From positions 1,364,001-1,428,000 of the forward strand of contig OZ241737.1 in NCBI GenBank assembly GCA_965200885.1: a stretch of 64,000 bases of DNA, written 5' to 3'. Below, piece by piece: positions 17,317-26,479 of the stretch. Source of the DNA: MPNP01 sp026710155. Lineage in GTDB: Bacteria > Pseudomonadota > Alphaproteobacteria > Rhodobacterales > Rhodobacteraceae. The position numbers and the translations under genes were made by a program. Below the pieces are notes generated by a model. The model made no database searches and was not told the origin of the DNA. It saw only the letters and a list, made by a program, of their open reading frames with translations. The number at the start of each line of letters is the position of its first letter. Position 1 is the stretch's first letter.

Positions 17317-18399
17317 TTATGGATATACGGCTATGTTACCGAAATGTGACTTATCAATGAAACTGGCTTGAGCTTTTTTCAAATCCTTTAAATGATACAC
17401 CTCAGCTAGCAAGGGTCGGATTTCCTTTCTTTCAATATAGCTTACAAGATTGCCAAAAGTTCCTGATGGAACAATGGTAGCACCAACCAAGGTAAGGTCT
17501 TTGAGATAAAATGTACGAAGGTCAAATTCGACCATAGGACCAGCAATGGCACCTGAACAAACATAGTGGCCGCCATGCATGATCACCTCTAGCAGCTGAG
17601 GCCAAATATTCCCACCAACGACATCTGCCACAACTGAGACCCCATTGCCCAAGGTCAAAGACATTACTTCATCGATAAAACTGTCTGATTCACGAAGCAG
17701 GATTTCATCAGGTTTGATGCTTTCAACCTCATTGACCTTGCCTTTGCTGGAGACAGCTATGGTTCTTGCATCTCTTCGGTTTGCCAATTGTATCAGGGCT
17801 GAACCAACTCCACCTGAGGCACCTGTAATCAATACGACATCACCTGCTTTGACACTGGCTCTGTCAAGCATGTTTTCGGCAGTAACGCTTGAAGTGGCAA
17901 AAGTGGCAAGTTCAATTAATGAATAGTCTGATTTTACAGGATGCACGGCATTTCCCGGGACCTTTGTGTATTCGGCAAAACCGCCGTCAATTTCGCTTCC
18001 AAGATATCCGATGACTTCGTATCGGTTGGGAGGTTTCGAAGGTCTTATCCATGGATCAACCATAACCGTTTCACCAAGCAAATGCCGGAATTGCCTTCCC
18101 ATGACTTCAACCACTTCACCCGCAATATCCGCCCCCTGTATTCTGGGGAATTGCAATGAAGTACCACCCCATCCACCATCATCTGGTCTGATTTTTTCCC
18201 GAGTGTCATTATCATTTCCTGAGATTGCCGTTTTGGAATACCAACCCAACCTGGTGTTCACATCCGTATTGTTGAGTCCACATGCACCAACCTTAATCAG
18301 CACCTCACATTCGGAAAGTGTTGGAACGGGTATATCTTCCCTCCATTCCAACTTTTCCATTCCACCATGGCCAGTAAGAAGCATTCCTCTCATTTTCAT
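17317..18399 (-). CDS. Zinc-type MDR alcohol dehydrogenase / quinone oxidoreductase family protein
   Basis: The 360-residue protein has the GroES-like N-domain (IPVPTLSECEVLIKVGACGL near residue 25; GADIAGEVVEVMG near 90) and an NAD(P)-binding Rossmann fold with GASGGVGSALIQLA near 195. It should oxidise or reduce an alcohol, aldehyde or enone with a nicotinamide cofactor. CGLNNTD replaces the usual CG-C-SD zinc site, closer to quinone-oxidoreductase-like members, so catalytic zinc may be absent. Substrate unknown; no obvious operon partner. Confidence 0.8.
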   Translation of the reverse strand: MKMRGMLLTGHGGMEKLEWREDIPVPTLSECEVLIKVGACGLNNTDVNTRLGWYSKTAISGNDNDTREKIRPDDGGWGGTSLQFPRIQGADIAGEVVEVMGRQFRHLLGETVMVDPWIRPSKPPNRYEVIGYLGSEIDGGFAEYTKVPGNAVHPVKSDYSLIELATFATSSVTAENMLDRASVKAGDVVLITGASGGVGSALIQLANRRDARTIAVSSKGKVNEVESIKPDEILLRESDSFIDEVMSLTLGNGVSVVADVVGGNIWPQLLEVIMHGGHYVCSGAIAGPMVEFDLRTFYLKDLTLVGATIVPSGTFGNLVSYIERKEIRPLLAEVYHLKDLKKAQASFIDKSHFGNIAVYP

Positions 18400-18691
18400 T
18401 ATTCCTGCCTATTCCTTTTCGTGTCGTGTCTTTTACAGTTTATTCTTTGGGATCATAAGGAGGACTGTCAAGAATGGATACAATTCTCATATCATTAATG
18501 ATTCTGACCTAAACTTGGATTCAGTTGTATATCAGGTGAAACAAATCCAAAAGCAAGCAGTTTGTTTATCCTGTGTCCAAAACAGATTGCGTTGATCGAA
18601 CCGATGTGCCTGTCTGATGCATCAATCGCTCCCCCCCCTTTCTTTTCAAGCCTATCCTGAAAACATGCCCCATATCTATCACTAGTAACCG
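18400..18691. other. Intergenic, no gene seen
   Basis: Contains a C8 run at 18631-18638 but no frame that it would switch was recognised. Probably decayed sequence plus the promoter for the leftward dehydrogenase. Confidence 0.3.
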
Positions 18692-18880
18692 CATGATGTT
18701 GATCACTTCGCTTTTTGGCGTGTATGGTTTTCCATAAATGGAGAATTTGATGAAGTGATTGACAAACTGGCCGTACGGGATAGGGCAACCACAACAGCTG
18801 AAGATATTAGGCTAGTTGAAATTGTAGAAAGCAGTGGTTATAAACTAGCCTCCTGGTTGTTGACCCTGCTTGTGGGGTAA
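18692..18880 (+). pseudogene. Coding remnant of unknown family
   Basis: One frame gives a protein-like 62-residue stretch with no initiation codon at its start (HDVDHFAFWRVWFSINGEFD, then AEDIRLVEIVESSGYKLAS). The DIRLVEI-ESSG pattern resembles C-terminal ends of oxidoreductases of the Gfo/Idh/MocA type, but this is a weak match. It is bounded upstream by a stop in the same frame, so it is a leftover piece. Confidence 0.3.
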
Positions 18881-19019
18881 ACTCCGAACACTCGATACTG
18901 AAACTTCACAGATGGTTCAGCTCAGCAATTGATCTTTGACTGATTTGGCACATCAAGTCAAATAGGATTCAGACAGCAAATGTTCGATTAGAAGTAACAG
19001 GTTTAATTCAGGTGTGATT

Positions 19020-19408
19020 ATGGATGGGGATTTATTTGAAAAAGGCTTTGCTGCAATGAGGAATACCTTGGGTGAGGCGTACGTAAACATGAATTTGTAA
19101 CAGGCGGATAATTTAATCTTCCGTTTCAAAAGACAATGACAGTCTGGTTATGGGGGTTTGGTTGGGGCGATGAAACCATCGATCCGAAAACCCGAAGACT
19201 GATGGATTTATCCATGATTGGTACCTTGGGAAAAATGGCTGAACAGGAAATACTCCTCAAGTGTGCATTGAATAAAGGTGTATCGGTTGATGAAGCAAAA
19301 GCCACCATTCATATCATTGGAATTTATTGTGGAGTCCCTCAGGCGTTGGAATGTTTCCGCTCGACAGAAAAGATATCGGAGATCGTGGGGAAAACTGTAA
19401 TGCCCTGA
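19020..19408 (+). pseudogene. Carboxymuconolactone decarboxylase (CMD) family protein, broken
   Basis: The C-terminal half (from 19136: DPKTRRLMDLSMIGTLGKMA, then GVSVDEAKATIHIIGIYCGV and ALECFRSTEKI) matches CMD-family small decarboxylases. The N-terminal part is in a second frame, MDGDLFEKGFAAMRNTLGEA at 19020, with a stop after YVNMNL and a frameshift near 19125. Intact relatives are about 125-130 residues, the same as the sum of the pieces. CMD proteins decarboxylate a lactone in aromatic catabolism or act as peroxidase-like AhpD relatives. Confidence 0.65.
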
Positions 19409-19423
19409 TTGCCTGTTGGATAA

Positions 19424-20452
19424 TCAACCCTGAAACCTCTCCTTCCATGTGGGCAGGGTATCTTTGTCGGCTGGCGAAGCATTATACACACCCCTTGCAA
19501 TAGCCCTCGATACCGTTTTGGCTGCTGCATCACTGAGTTCGAAAACAACATTATCGGGATCTGCATTCTCCTTGGTCCCGCTTGATGCGGCAAAAATCAG
19601 GTCACCATCATAAATGGTATGTGATGGAACAATAGCCCTGGCAATTCCATCATGTGCAGCAACAGCGATTCTTGTCAATTGGGCTTGATCCAGCCTGACA
19701 TCAGTGGCTACGATTCCAATCGTTGTATTCCTGAAATCTTCAGTAGCATCTCCCGGAAAAGCTGGAGTCCAATCAGGCTTGACAACATTGGTGGAGCCCA
19801 ACCCGCCAAATTCATCACCAAATTCCCAAAATGCAGCCCAGAATGATTTTTCATCGTACTGGGTGGTTGTTCCAAGTGAATTGACAGCCATCAAAGCTCC
19901 AACGGTATAGCCAGATTCCAACTTGATTGAAGCAGTGCCAAGACCTCCTTTCAGGTTATTGGTTGTAGCTCCTGTCCCGGCACCAAAACTACCAATCTGG
20001 AAATCCTTGCCGGCATTGGAAAGGGCTTCTCGACCAAGATTGCCATAAGGGTTTTGAGTCCAGTTCTTCTGCCCACCATTCAACAGGTCAAATAAAATTG
20101 CACCAGGGATAATCGGGACTCTGACATCTCCAACGGGAAAACCGCACCCTTTTTGAGACAACTGGTCACCAATCCCTGATGCGGCGTCCAATCCGAAAGC
20201 GGAACCACCGGAAAGTACAAGGCAATCGACTTTTTTTACCAATCTGTCGGGTGACAGCAAGTCTGTTTCACGCGTACCTGGTGCTCCTCCCATTACATGC
20301 ACGGCGGCAACAAAGGGTTTTTCTCCCAGGAATACGGTGACACCTGATTTAATGTGATTATCGGTGGAATTACCCACCAAAAAGCCCGTGACATCGGTAA
20401 TGGAATTTCTTCTTCCAGGTTGCAATTTGAGGAACCGACAGTTAGTACACAA
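19424..20452 (-). CDS. P1 (S58) family peptidase, L-aminopeptidase/D-esterase DmpA-like
   Basis: The 342-residue protein starts its conserved part at PGRRNSITDVTGFLVGN and has GSFGAGTGATTNNLKGGLG near residue 185 and VGALMAVNSLGTT near 215. The sequence NTTIGIVATDVRLDQAQLTR near 262 fits the site where these N-terminal-nucleophile hydrolases cut themselves, with Thr as new N-terminal nucleophile. Members hydrolyse small peptides, amides or esters. The annotated start adds about 12 residues; initiation closer to PGRRNS is possible. Confidence 0.85.
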   Translation of the reverse strand: MCTNCRFLKLQPGRRNSITDVTGFLVGNSTDNHIKSGVTVFLGEKPFVAAVHVMGGAPGTRETDLLSPDRLVKKVDCLVLSGGSAFGLDAASGIGDQLSQKGCGFPVGDVRVPIIPGAILFDLLNGGQKNWTQNPYGNLGREALSNAGKDFQIGSFGAGTGATTNNLKGGLGTASIKLESGYTVGALMAVNSLGTTTQYDEKSFWAAFWEFGDEFGGLGSTNVVKPDWTPAFPGDATEDFRNTTIGIVATDVRLDQAQLTRIAVAAHDGIARAIVPSHTIYDGDLIFAASSGTKENADPDNVVFELSDAAAKTVSRAIARGVYNASPADKDTLPTWKERFQG

Positions 20453-20499
20453 GCTCGACAGGCGAATTGGATAGCCAGTGGAATTACAGGATGTAAAGG

Positions 20500-20793
20500 T
20501 TACAGCAACTCGATTTCGACAAAGGAGAAATCAAAAGAATTGGAGTTCAGGATATTATGCTCCACCCCCTTCTGCCTGAAGTAGGATTTACCTGCTTCAA
20601 GTACCTGAATCCTGGTTGAATCATCAGAATGGATGGCAGTCAATTTACCAGAAACCAAGGGTACAACGATATAATCATGCTCATGGACATGGAACCCTGT
20701 AGATTCACCTGGCATAAATTGCCATAGGGTTACGTTTATTTTCGAATTCCTGATCTGAGGGATACTTGTGGCAAGTTTCTCATATGTTTGCAT
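20500..20793 (-). CDS. Single-domain cupin protein
   Basis: The 97-residue protein has the cupin metal-binding pattern (FHVHEHDYIVVPLVSGKLTA near residues 35-54, providing two His and a Tyr/Asp region) and a second motif with FRQKGVEHNILN near 75. Single cupins bind metal and modify or sense small molecules; the substrate is unknown. It sits 47 bp upstream of the P1 peptidase gene on the same strand, so they may be co-transcribed. Confidence 0.8.
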   Translation of the reverse strand: MQTYEKLATSIPQIRNSKINVTLWQFMPGESTGFHVHEHDYIVVPLVSGKLTAIHSDDSTRIQVLEAGKSYFRQKGVEHNILNSNSFDFSFVEIELL

Positions 20794-20961
20794 TTGATAC
20801 CTATATTTCTAGCAAAAAACCTGATGTTAAACATTCGGCCAATCCGCAGTTTATCAAAACCATCATGCTTTTTGAGTTTGAATTTAACTAAGAATTCCTG
20901 ACAACCATAATTTTTCTTTTATTATATTATCACCAAAAATAATCTTTATTTAGGAATATTT

Positions 20962-21453
20962 GTGAAAATTATCGGCATTGATCCGGGATTAACCAAAACT
21001 GGATGGGGCATAATTGAGGCAAGAGGGCAAAATTACACCTACATCAATTGTGGGGTGATTGCCCCCAGGGAAACTGATATTTCCAAAAAATTGCTGACTA
21101 TTTTTACCAGACTGACTGATGTCATTGACGATTTCAAACCCGAAACCGCCGCAGTGGAAAAAACGTTCATCAACAAGGATGGGGCCAATTCCCTGAAACT
21201 TGGTTACGCGGGTGCAATGGCCTTGTTGGCACCCTCCAAAGCAGGTCTGGATGTAAGTCAATATGCACCGAACACAATAAAAAATGCTGTCGTGGGATTG
21301 GGGCATGCCACCAAGGACCAGGTCGAGTACATGATACGAGTCCAATTGAAGGGGTTTAAGAATAAGGGACATGATAGCACAGATGCATTGGCCATTGCCT
21401 TGACTCATTCATTGCTTTCGCCCCGGATTAATATTGAGATATCAAGCAATTAG
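20962..21453 (+). CDS. ruvC: Holliday junction endonuclease RuvC
   Basis: RuvC cuts four-way DNA junctions made during recombination repair. The 163-residue sequence has all four acidic catalytic positions in context: IGIDPGLTKTGWG (residue 5), VEKTFINKDG (residue 67), and HDSTDALAIALTH (around residue 140). GTG start is supported by the strongly conserved MKIIGIDPG beginning and an upstream AGGA. First gene of ruvC-ruvA-ruvB, with a 12-bp gap to ruvA. Confidence 0.97.
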   Translation: MKIIGIDPGLTKTGWGIIEARGQNYTYINCGVIAPRETDISKKLLTIFTRLTDVIDDFKPETAAVEKTFINKDGANSLKLGYAGAMALLAPSKAGLDVSQYAPNTIKNAVVGLGHATKDQVEYMIRVQLKGFKNKGHDSTDALAIALTHSLLSPRINIEISSN

Positions 21454-21465
21454 AAGGCTGAACAA

Positions 21466-22131
21466 GTGATAGGCAAGATTTCAGGAATCATTGATTTCAT
21501 CGGTAGCGACTTTGTCCTGTTGGATGCAAATGGAGTAGGTTACGAGGTGTACTGTTCCACGAGCACCTTGAATTCATTGCCCTCACCGGGAGAACAAATC
21601 ACCTTGTTTACCGACCTTCTGGTCAGGCAGGACCTACTTCAGTTGACAGGATTCAAAAATCTTAATGAGCGGTCGTTTTACAGGGAATTGTTGACGGTCC
21701 AGGGGGTCGGTATGAAAGGCGCACTTTCCATTGTGGACACCATTGGTGTAACTGCTTCCATAAGGGCTGTTTCAATGGATGATTGGCGACCATTCAAATC
21801 AGCACCCACCATTGGGCCCAAAATAGCCCAGAGAATTGTATTGGAACTAAAGCCCAAGATTAGTAAATTGTTGATTTTGGGAAGTGAAAGTGTCGATTCA
21901 AAAACCACAAGTATCCAATCGGAAAGAAATACTGAAGGCAAGGAGTCAGAAGAGTCAAAGAAATACAGCAGGGAGGTGCAAATCAGAACCGAAGCCCTTT
22001 CGGCCTTGGTTAAACTGGGTTATTCCGAGAGTGTTTCAGCAGGTGTGCTTACACAAATCATTCTGGAGTCGGATGAACCGACAACTGAAAGTCTGATCAA
22101 AGAATCCTTGCAGCGATTGTCCTCACTTTAA
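21466..22131 (+). CDS. ruvA: Holliday junction DNA helicase subunit RuvA
   Basis: RuvA binds the four-way junction and loads the RuvB motor. The 221-residue protein has the N-terminal OB domain (MIGKISGIIDFIGSDFVLLD), the helix-hairpin-helix region (LLTVQGVGMKGALSIVDTIG near 75; GPKIAQRIVLELK near 118) and a C-terminal domain that contacts RuvB (residues 170-221). A Ser/Glu-rich linker of about 30 residues precedes that domain. GTG start. Confidence 0.97.
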   Translation: MIGKISGIIDFIGSDFVLLDANGVGYEVYCSTSTLNSLPSPGEQITLFTDLLVRQDLLQLTGFKNLNERSFYRELLTVQGVGMKGALSIVDTIGVTASIRAVSMDDWRPFKSAPTIGPKIAQRIVLELKPKISKLLILGSESVDSKTTSIQSERNTEGKESEESKKYSREVQIRTEALSALVKLGYSESVSAGVLTQIILESDEPTTESLIKESLQRLSSL

Positions 22132-22146
22132 TATTCAAACTGATAT

Positions 22147-23184
22147 ATGGCTGAAACCACATCCGCAATTACACCGGAAAATATTCCGACAGATAAGGAT
22201 CATGCACTGAGACCAAGAAATCTCAAGGATTTTATTGGCCATGAGGAGCTGAGAAGCAATCTCGGCGTTTTTATCAAAAGTGCTACCCTCCAATCAAAAC
22301 CTATGGCCCACACCCTTTTTTATGGCCCTCCGGGTTTGGGTAAAACCACATTGGCCCAGATAATTGCCAGGGAAATGGACGTTAACTTTTCCATGACTTC
22401 GGGTCCCGTTCTGGCCAAGGCAGGTGATTTGGCTGCCATATTGACCAAGCTGGATTCCCATGATGTTCTTTTTATTGATGAGATTCACAGATTGCATCCC
22501 ATAGTCGAGGAAATTCTCTACCCGGCCATGGAAGATTTCGCTCTGGATCTGGTGGTCGGTTCTGGTCCTGCCGCTCGGTCAGTTCGAATAGACTTGAACC
22601 AATTTACCCTGATTGGTGCCACTACCCGGCTTGGTTTATTGACAACCCCGCTCAGGGACCGTTTTGGAATCCATATGAGACTGGAATTTTATTCGGCGGA
22701 AGAGTTGTTGAAAATCGTAACCAGATCGGCCCAGGTTCTGAACATAGACATTGAAGTGTCAGGGGGCATGGAAATTGCCAGGAGATCAAGAGGAACTCCC
22801 CGTGTGGCCAATCGTCTGTTAAGCCGGGTGATTGATTTTGCCATAGTTGAAAACAACGGCATAATCAGTGATGAAATTGCCACCAAGGCCCTGGACCGGC
22901 TGGGAGTGGACCATGAAGGTCTTGATTCCAATGACCGGAAATACCTCACCATAGTTGCTGATCATTATGATGGAGGACCGGTTGGAATTGAAACCATATC
23001 AGCTGCCATGTCGGAGGTCAAGGACACTGTGGAGGATGTCGTAGAACCCTACCTTATGCAGGCAGGATTTATAAGCAGGACTCCAAGAGGGAGAATGTTG
23101 ACTTCCCTTGCTTGGAAGCATTTGGACAAAAAACCTCCCAATGCCGTCAAGGATCTATTTAGCAGTAACAGCAATGAAACATGA
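22147..23184 (+). CDS. ruvB: Holliday junction ATP-dependent helicase RuvB
   Basis: RuvB is the hexameric motor that drives branch migration. The 345-residue AAA+ protein shows Walker A GPPGLGKTT near residue 60, Walker B LFIDEIHRL near 108, the sensor GATTRLGLLTTPLRDRFG near 160, and the DNA-binding winged helix ending RTPRGRMLT. Starts 15 bp after ruvA, consistent with one transcript. Confidence 0.97.
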   Translation: MAETTSAITPENIPTDKDHALRPRNLKDFIGHEELRSNLGVFIKSATLQSKPMAHTLFYGPPGLGKTTLAQIIAREMDVNFSMTSGPVLAKAGDLAAILTKLDSHDVLFIDEIHRLHPIVEEILYPAMEDFALDLVVGSGPAARSVRIDLNQFTLIGATTRLGLLTTPLRDRFGIHMRLEFYSAEELLKIVTRSAQVLNIDIEVSGGMEIARRSRGTPRVANRLLSRVIDFAIVENNGIISDEIATKALDRLGVDHEGLDSNDRKYLTIVADHYDGGPVGIETISAAMSEVKDTVEDVVEPYLMQAGFISRTPRGRMLTSLAWKHLDKKPPNAVKDLFSSNSNET

Positions 23185-23584
23185 AGAGACCTACAGGGTC
23201 TATTATGAAGATGTCGATTTGGCTGGAATAGTCTATTATGCCAATTATTTGAGATTCATCGAACGTGCCCGCACCGATATGTTGAGGGTCAGGGGAATAA
23301 ACCAGAGCGAACTCAGAAATCAACATGGCATTGTTTTTGTGGTCAGAAGGGTTTCAGCTGATTATATATCGCCCCTGAAATTCGATGATCTCGCTACCGT
23401 GAAAACCGAAATTACCCGCCTTGCTCCGGTTCGGATTGAAATAAACCAGATCCTGTTGGTCAATCAGAAAAGGCTGTTTGAAGCCAAAATTGCCTTGGCA
23501 TGTACTGATCTGAATGGAAATCTCATCAAGATTCCAGATGAGATTTTCAAGAGGTTGAAGCCAATTTCAAATCAGAACGAGTGA
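23174..23584 (+). CDS. ybgC: Acyl-CoA thioesterase YbgC (Tol-Pal associated)
   Basis: The 136-residue hotdog-fold thioesterase carries the family motif YYEDVDLAGIVYYANYL with the catalytic Asp near residue 15. The ATG at 23174 overlaps the end of ruvB by 11 bp; the longer open frame upstream is spurious. YbgC precedes tolQ in most proteobacteria, and its product acts on acyl-CoA or acyl-ACP near the membrane. Confidence 0.93.
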   Translation: MKHEETYRVYYEDVDLAGIVYYANYLRFIERARTDMLRVRGINQSELRNQHGIVFVVRRVSADYISPLKFDDLATVKTEITRLAPVRIEINQILLVNQKRLFEAKIALACTDLNGNLIKIPDEIFKRLKPISNQNE

Positions 23585-23680
23585 GGGATATGGAGGTTCA
23601 TGTTTCAGGTATTTTTGTGCAAAATGTATGATACAAATGCTTTAACAACATTTATCCGTATTGAATTTTCCCAATTGTTA

Positions 23681-23709
23681 TTGTTATTTTGGTTAATCTT
23701 TACTATAAG
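23681..23709 (+). promoter_or_regulatory. Predicted sigma-70-type promoter upstream of tolQ
   Basis: TTGTTA (23681-23686) and TATAAG (23704-23709) are separated by 17 bp in the 184-bp gap after ybgC, about 60 bp before the tolQ start. This suggests tolQRA can be transcribed on its own. Confidence 0.4.
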
Positions 23710-23768
23710 GGTATTATGAAAATAAGACCTCCTGCATTAGGGCGGCTGGATGATTTAGGGCAGTAATT

Positions 23769-24482
23769 ATGGAAACGGAATTAATCTTAGCATCGGAAGG
23801 CTTGGATTTCAGTTTGTTGAATCTCTTCCTCCTGGCAGGATTCGTGGTTCAATGCGTGATGGTTTCGCTTATCCTCGCATCGATAATTTGTTGGGCAATA
23901 ATTTTCCAAAAAGTGTTGTTCTTTCGCAGGGTTAGAAGTCAGACACTGGCCTTTGAAAGTGCTTTCTGGTCGGAGGAATCCGTTGAAGAACTTTATGATA
24001 AAATCAAAGGCAATCCCAAAGGTGCCTTGCAAAGGATTTTTTGTTCAGCCATGGATGAATGGGAAAAATCCCACAGCAAATCAGGGTTGCTGATTGCAGG
24101 CGCTTCCTCACGAATAGACCGTTCAATGAGCAATGCAGCAAACAATGAGATCAATACTCTTTCAAGAGGTTTGGATTTTCTTGCAACCGTTGGATCAACG
24201 GCACCGTTTGTCGGTCTGTTCGGGACAGTTTGGGGCATAATGAATGTGTTTTCTGAAATCGGAATTCAGGAAAACACCAATCTCGCGGTCATTGCACCCG
24301 GAATCGGTGAAGCCCTTGCTGCCACGGCTTTGGGGTTATTGGCAGCGATTCCGGCCGTTGTGTTTTACAATAACCTGTCTACCAAGGCCAATAGTCTGGC
24401 CGCCCGGTTTGATGATTTTGCTGATGAGTTTTCGACCATAGTTTCAAGAGAAATCGAACAGATGGTTCAGAATGCCGAGTAG
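23769..24482 (+). CDS. tolQ: Tol-Pal system inner-membrane protein TolQ
   Basis: TolQ forms, with TolR, the proton-driven motor that energises the Tol-Pal system for outer-membrane constriction at division. The 237-residue MotA/ExbB-type protein has three membrane spans (about 20-48, 140-165 with GSTAPFVGLFGTVWGI, 180-205 with APGIGEALAATALGLLAAIP). Four bases separate it from tolR. Confidence 0.96.
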   Translation: METELILASEGLDFSLLNLFLLAGFVVQCVMVSLILASIICWAIIFQKVLFFRRVRSQTLAFESAFWSEESVEELYDKIKGNPKGALQRIFCSAMDEWEKSHSKSGLLIAGASSRIDRSMSNAANNEINTLSRGLDFLATVGSTAPFVGLFGTVWGIMNVFSEIGIQENTNLAVIAPGIGEALAATALGLLAAIPAVVFYNNLSTKANSLAARFDDFADEFSTIVSREIEQMVQNAE

Positions 24483-24485
24483 CTT

Positions 24486-24950
24486 ATGACCCTTTCAATA
24501 AACAAGGCAGGTCGACATTCCCGCCGCCAAAAAAGCATCATCCACAAACCCATGTCGGAAATAAACGTTACTCCCTTTGTCGATGTGGTTCTGGTATTGC
24601 TCATAATTTTTATCGTGGCGGCCCCCCTTTTGACGGTAGGTGTGCAGATTCAACTACCCGAAACAGCAGCAACTCCCCTGAGTGACAGTGAAGAGGAACC
24701 GCTGACACTTTCAATTACTGCTGACGGGCAGGTTTCGATCAATAAAACGGACTATTCAAATAACGAACTGATACCGAAACTCAGGTCCATATTGGCCGAA
24801 AGAACCTCTGACAAGATTTTCCTGAGAGGTGACAAGGAAGCCAGGTATGAAACAATAATGCAGGTAATGGGTGCTCTCAACAATGCCGGTTTCAGGAATA
24901 TTTCGCTGGTAACCGATGGTGGAGGTCCAACCTTCGATCAACTGAATTAG
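24486..24950 (+). CDS. tolR: Tol-Pal system protein TolR
   Basis: This ExbD/TolR-type protein of 154 residues has one N-terminal span with the essential membrane Asp (EINVTPFVDVVLVLLIIFIV, residues about 24-43) and a periplasmic domain ending in ALNNAGFRNISLVTDGGG. It works as the ion-dependent stator partner of TolQ. Confidence 0.96.
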   Translation: MTLSINKAGRHSRRQKSIIHKPMSEINVTPFVDVVLVLLIIFIVAAPLLTVGVQIQLPETAATPLSDSEEEPLTLSITADGQVSINKTDYSNNELIPKLRSILAERTSDKIFLRGDKEARYETIMQVMGALNNAGFRNISLVTDGGGPTFDQLN

Positions 24951-24962
24951 TAATAATGTGGT

Positions 24963-26099
24963 TTGCAGGTGAGATCTGGATTTGCTCTTTCAATATTTGG
25001 ACATGCACTGATTCTGTTTCTTGTTGTTGGTGTGGATTTCTATCGGACACCGAATTTCATTGTTCCAGCAAATGAAGTAATCAGCATTGAACTGATTTCC
25101 GAAGTGGAACTCAATCGTGATAGCATCCTGGCCGGGGAAAATGTTGAACCATCCGACATGGATCAAATTGCCGAAATAGAGGATGCACCTCAGGAGACAA
25201 CAGAATTTGACCAACCCCTAATGCCCGATTTAAAGGTCCAGCCCAGCATTGCTGAAGTTTCTGTCAATATCCAAGGCATCAATCCAGACTTGCCGCAACC
25301 CATTGAACCGCCAGGAGTAAATATTGGAGTGCCCGAGGGTATAATCGATACTATTGCGATCAAGGATCCAATTTCTTTTCCCAAGGCCAACGAGTTCAAA
25401 TTACCTGAAATTCCCAAGGTTACATCTGAATATAACCCTCTGGAAAAACCCGAATTGAAGGCAGCTGAAATTACCCAGGAAGCTACCTTGCCCAGTGAAG
25501 AACCCCTGCTTGAGTTGGAATCCGAGATCGTTGAGGAAAGCACGACCAGGGAAGCAACAACCCCCATAACTGTAACCGAAGCAAACAAATCCGAAGAAAC
25601 AACGATTCCTTCTACTGATCTCAAGATATCCAATGATCTGCTGGCCTTGGGGGAACCTACCAGTCGCCCCCAAAACTTCACTACGAACGAAGACATTCTC
25701 ATTGAATCCTTGATATCACAAATTCAGGAAAACACTATCGCCAGCGAATCCGTTCAGGCCGAACCCGAGCCAGCACCGGTGGACCTTACCCCCAATGAAA
25801 AAGGAAGATTAAAAAGCCTGATCGAGGACAATTGGAATATTGGTGCGCTTTCCTCAGAAGCAAAGTTTGTAATACTTACTGTACGAATAAGAATGGACGA
25901 AACAGGCAAACCGATTGAAATCGAATTGGACGATTCAGAGGGAGGGGTAAATCAAAAAGCTGTGGAAGTCGCTTTCGATGTAGCCAGGAGGGCAATTACG
26001 AAAGGGTTGGAAAATGGACATAATCTGCCCAGGGAAAAATACGATATTTGGAAAGAAGTGGTTTATGTGTTCAATCCTAAGCAAATGAGAAATAGATAG
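24963..26099 (+). CDS. tolA: Tol-Pal system protein TolA
   Basis: TolA links the TolQR motor to Pal and TolB. The 378-residue protein has one N-terminal membrane anchor (SGFALSIFGHALILFLVVGV), a long acidic, Pro/Glu/Thr-rich middle (residues 50-280) and a TonB-like C-terminal domain (EAKFVILTVRIRMDETGKPI). The alphaproteobacterial type has little Ala-Lys repeat, as here. Initiation is at TTG 24963 or GTG 24969; both give essentially the same protein. Confidence 0.92.
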   Translation: MQVRSGFALSIFGHALILFLVVGVDFYRTPNFIVPANEVISIELISEVELNRDSILAGENVEPSDMDQIAEIEDAPQETTEFDQPLMPDLKVQPSIAEVSVNIQGINPDLPQPIEPPGVNIGVPEGIIDTIAIKDPISFPKANEFKLPEIPKVTSEYNPLEKPELKAAEITQEATLPSEEPLLELESEIVEESTTREATTPITVTEANKSEETTIPSTDLKISNDLLALGEPTSRPQNFTTNEDILIESLISQIQENTIASESVQAEPEPAPVDLTPNEKGRLKSLIEDNWNIGALSSEAKFVILTVRIRMDETGKPIEIELDDSEGGVNQKAVEVAFDVARRAITKGLENGHNLPREKYDIWKEVVYVFNPKQMRNR

Positions 26100-26423
26100 G
26101 AGTTGGCAATTCTTTTGTGTTCAAACCATGATGGAGTGAGGTGGAAGTTTGAAAGGTCATGATCCACTTGACTGCAGGGGTGGATAAGGATTGAGATGAT
26201 CAGAACAAGAATTTTTGATCATTCCAATTATGGAAACTGGAGTAAAACCATTTGCAAGAATACTTATAGTCAGTATAGAGAAACCTTGTTAATGTAAGGT
26301 TGTAGAAATAACGGATGAATAATTGAAATTGCTCCAGCACCCTCAGTTTGAACATCGCATATATGGTCCGAACACGGACTTGTTAAAATTTGATCGGGTA
26401 CCTGATTTGAAAATCCTTACCAT
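26100..26423. other. Intergenic region between tolA and tolB
   Basis: A 380-bp gap separates tolA from tolB. No coding frame was recognised in it. The gap ends in a predicted promoter (26424-26453). Confidence 0.4.
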
Positions 26424-26453
26424 TTGAACAAAGATTTATTAAATTATTATAAT
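26424..26453 (+). promoter_or_regulatory. Predicted promoter of the tolB-pal-cpoB-tilS operon
   Basis: TTGAAC (26424-26429), an 18-bp spacer and a perfect TATAAT (26448-26453) lie about 26 bp before the tolB ATG, giving a short leader. Confidence 0.6.
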
Positions 26454-26479
26454 GCTGATGAATTAAGGAATAGATACCA

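Noticed and set aside
18631..18638. C8 tract as another phase-variation switch
   Set aside because: No gene with a plausible start and continuation across the tract was found on either strand.
25190..25702. 170-codon minus-strand frame opposite tolA
   Set aside because: Ser/Val-rich shadow of the low-complexity TolA middle region.
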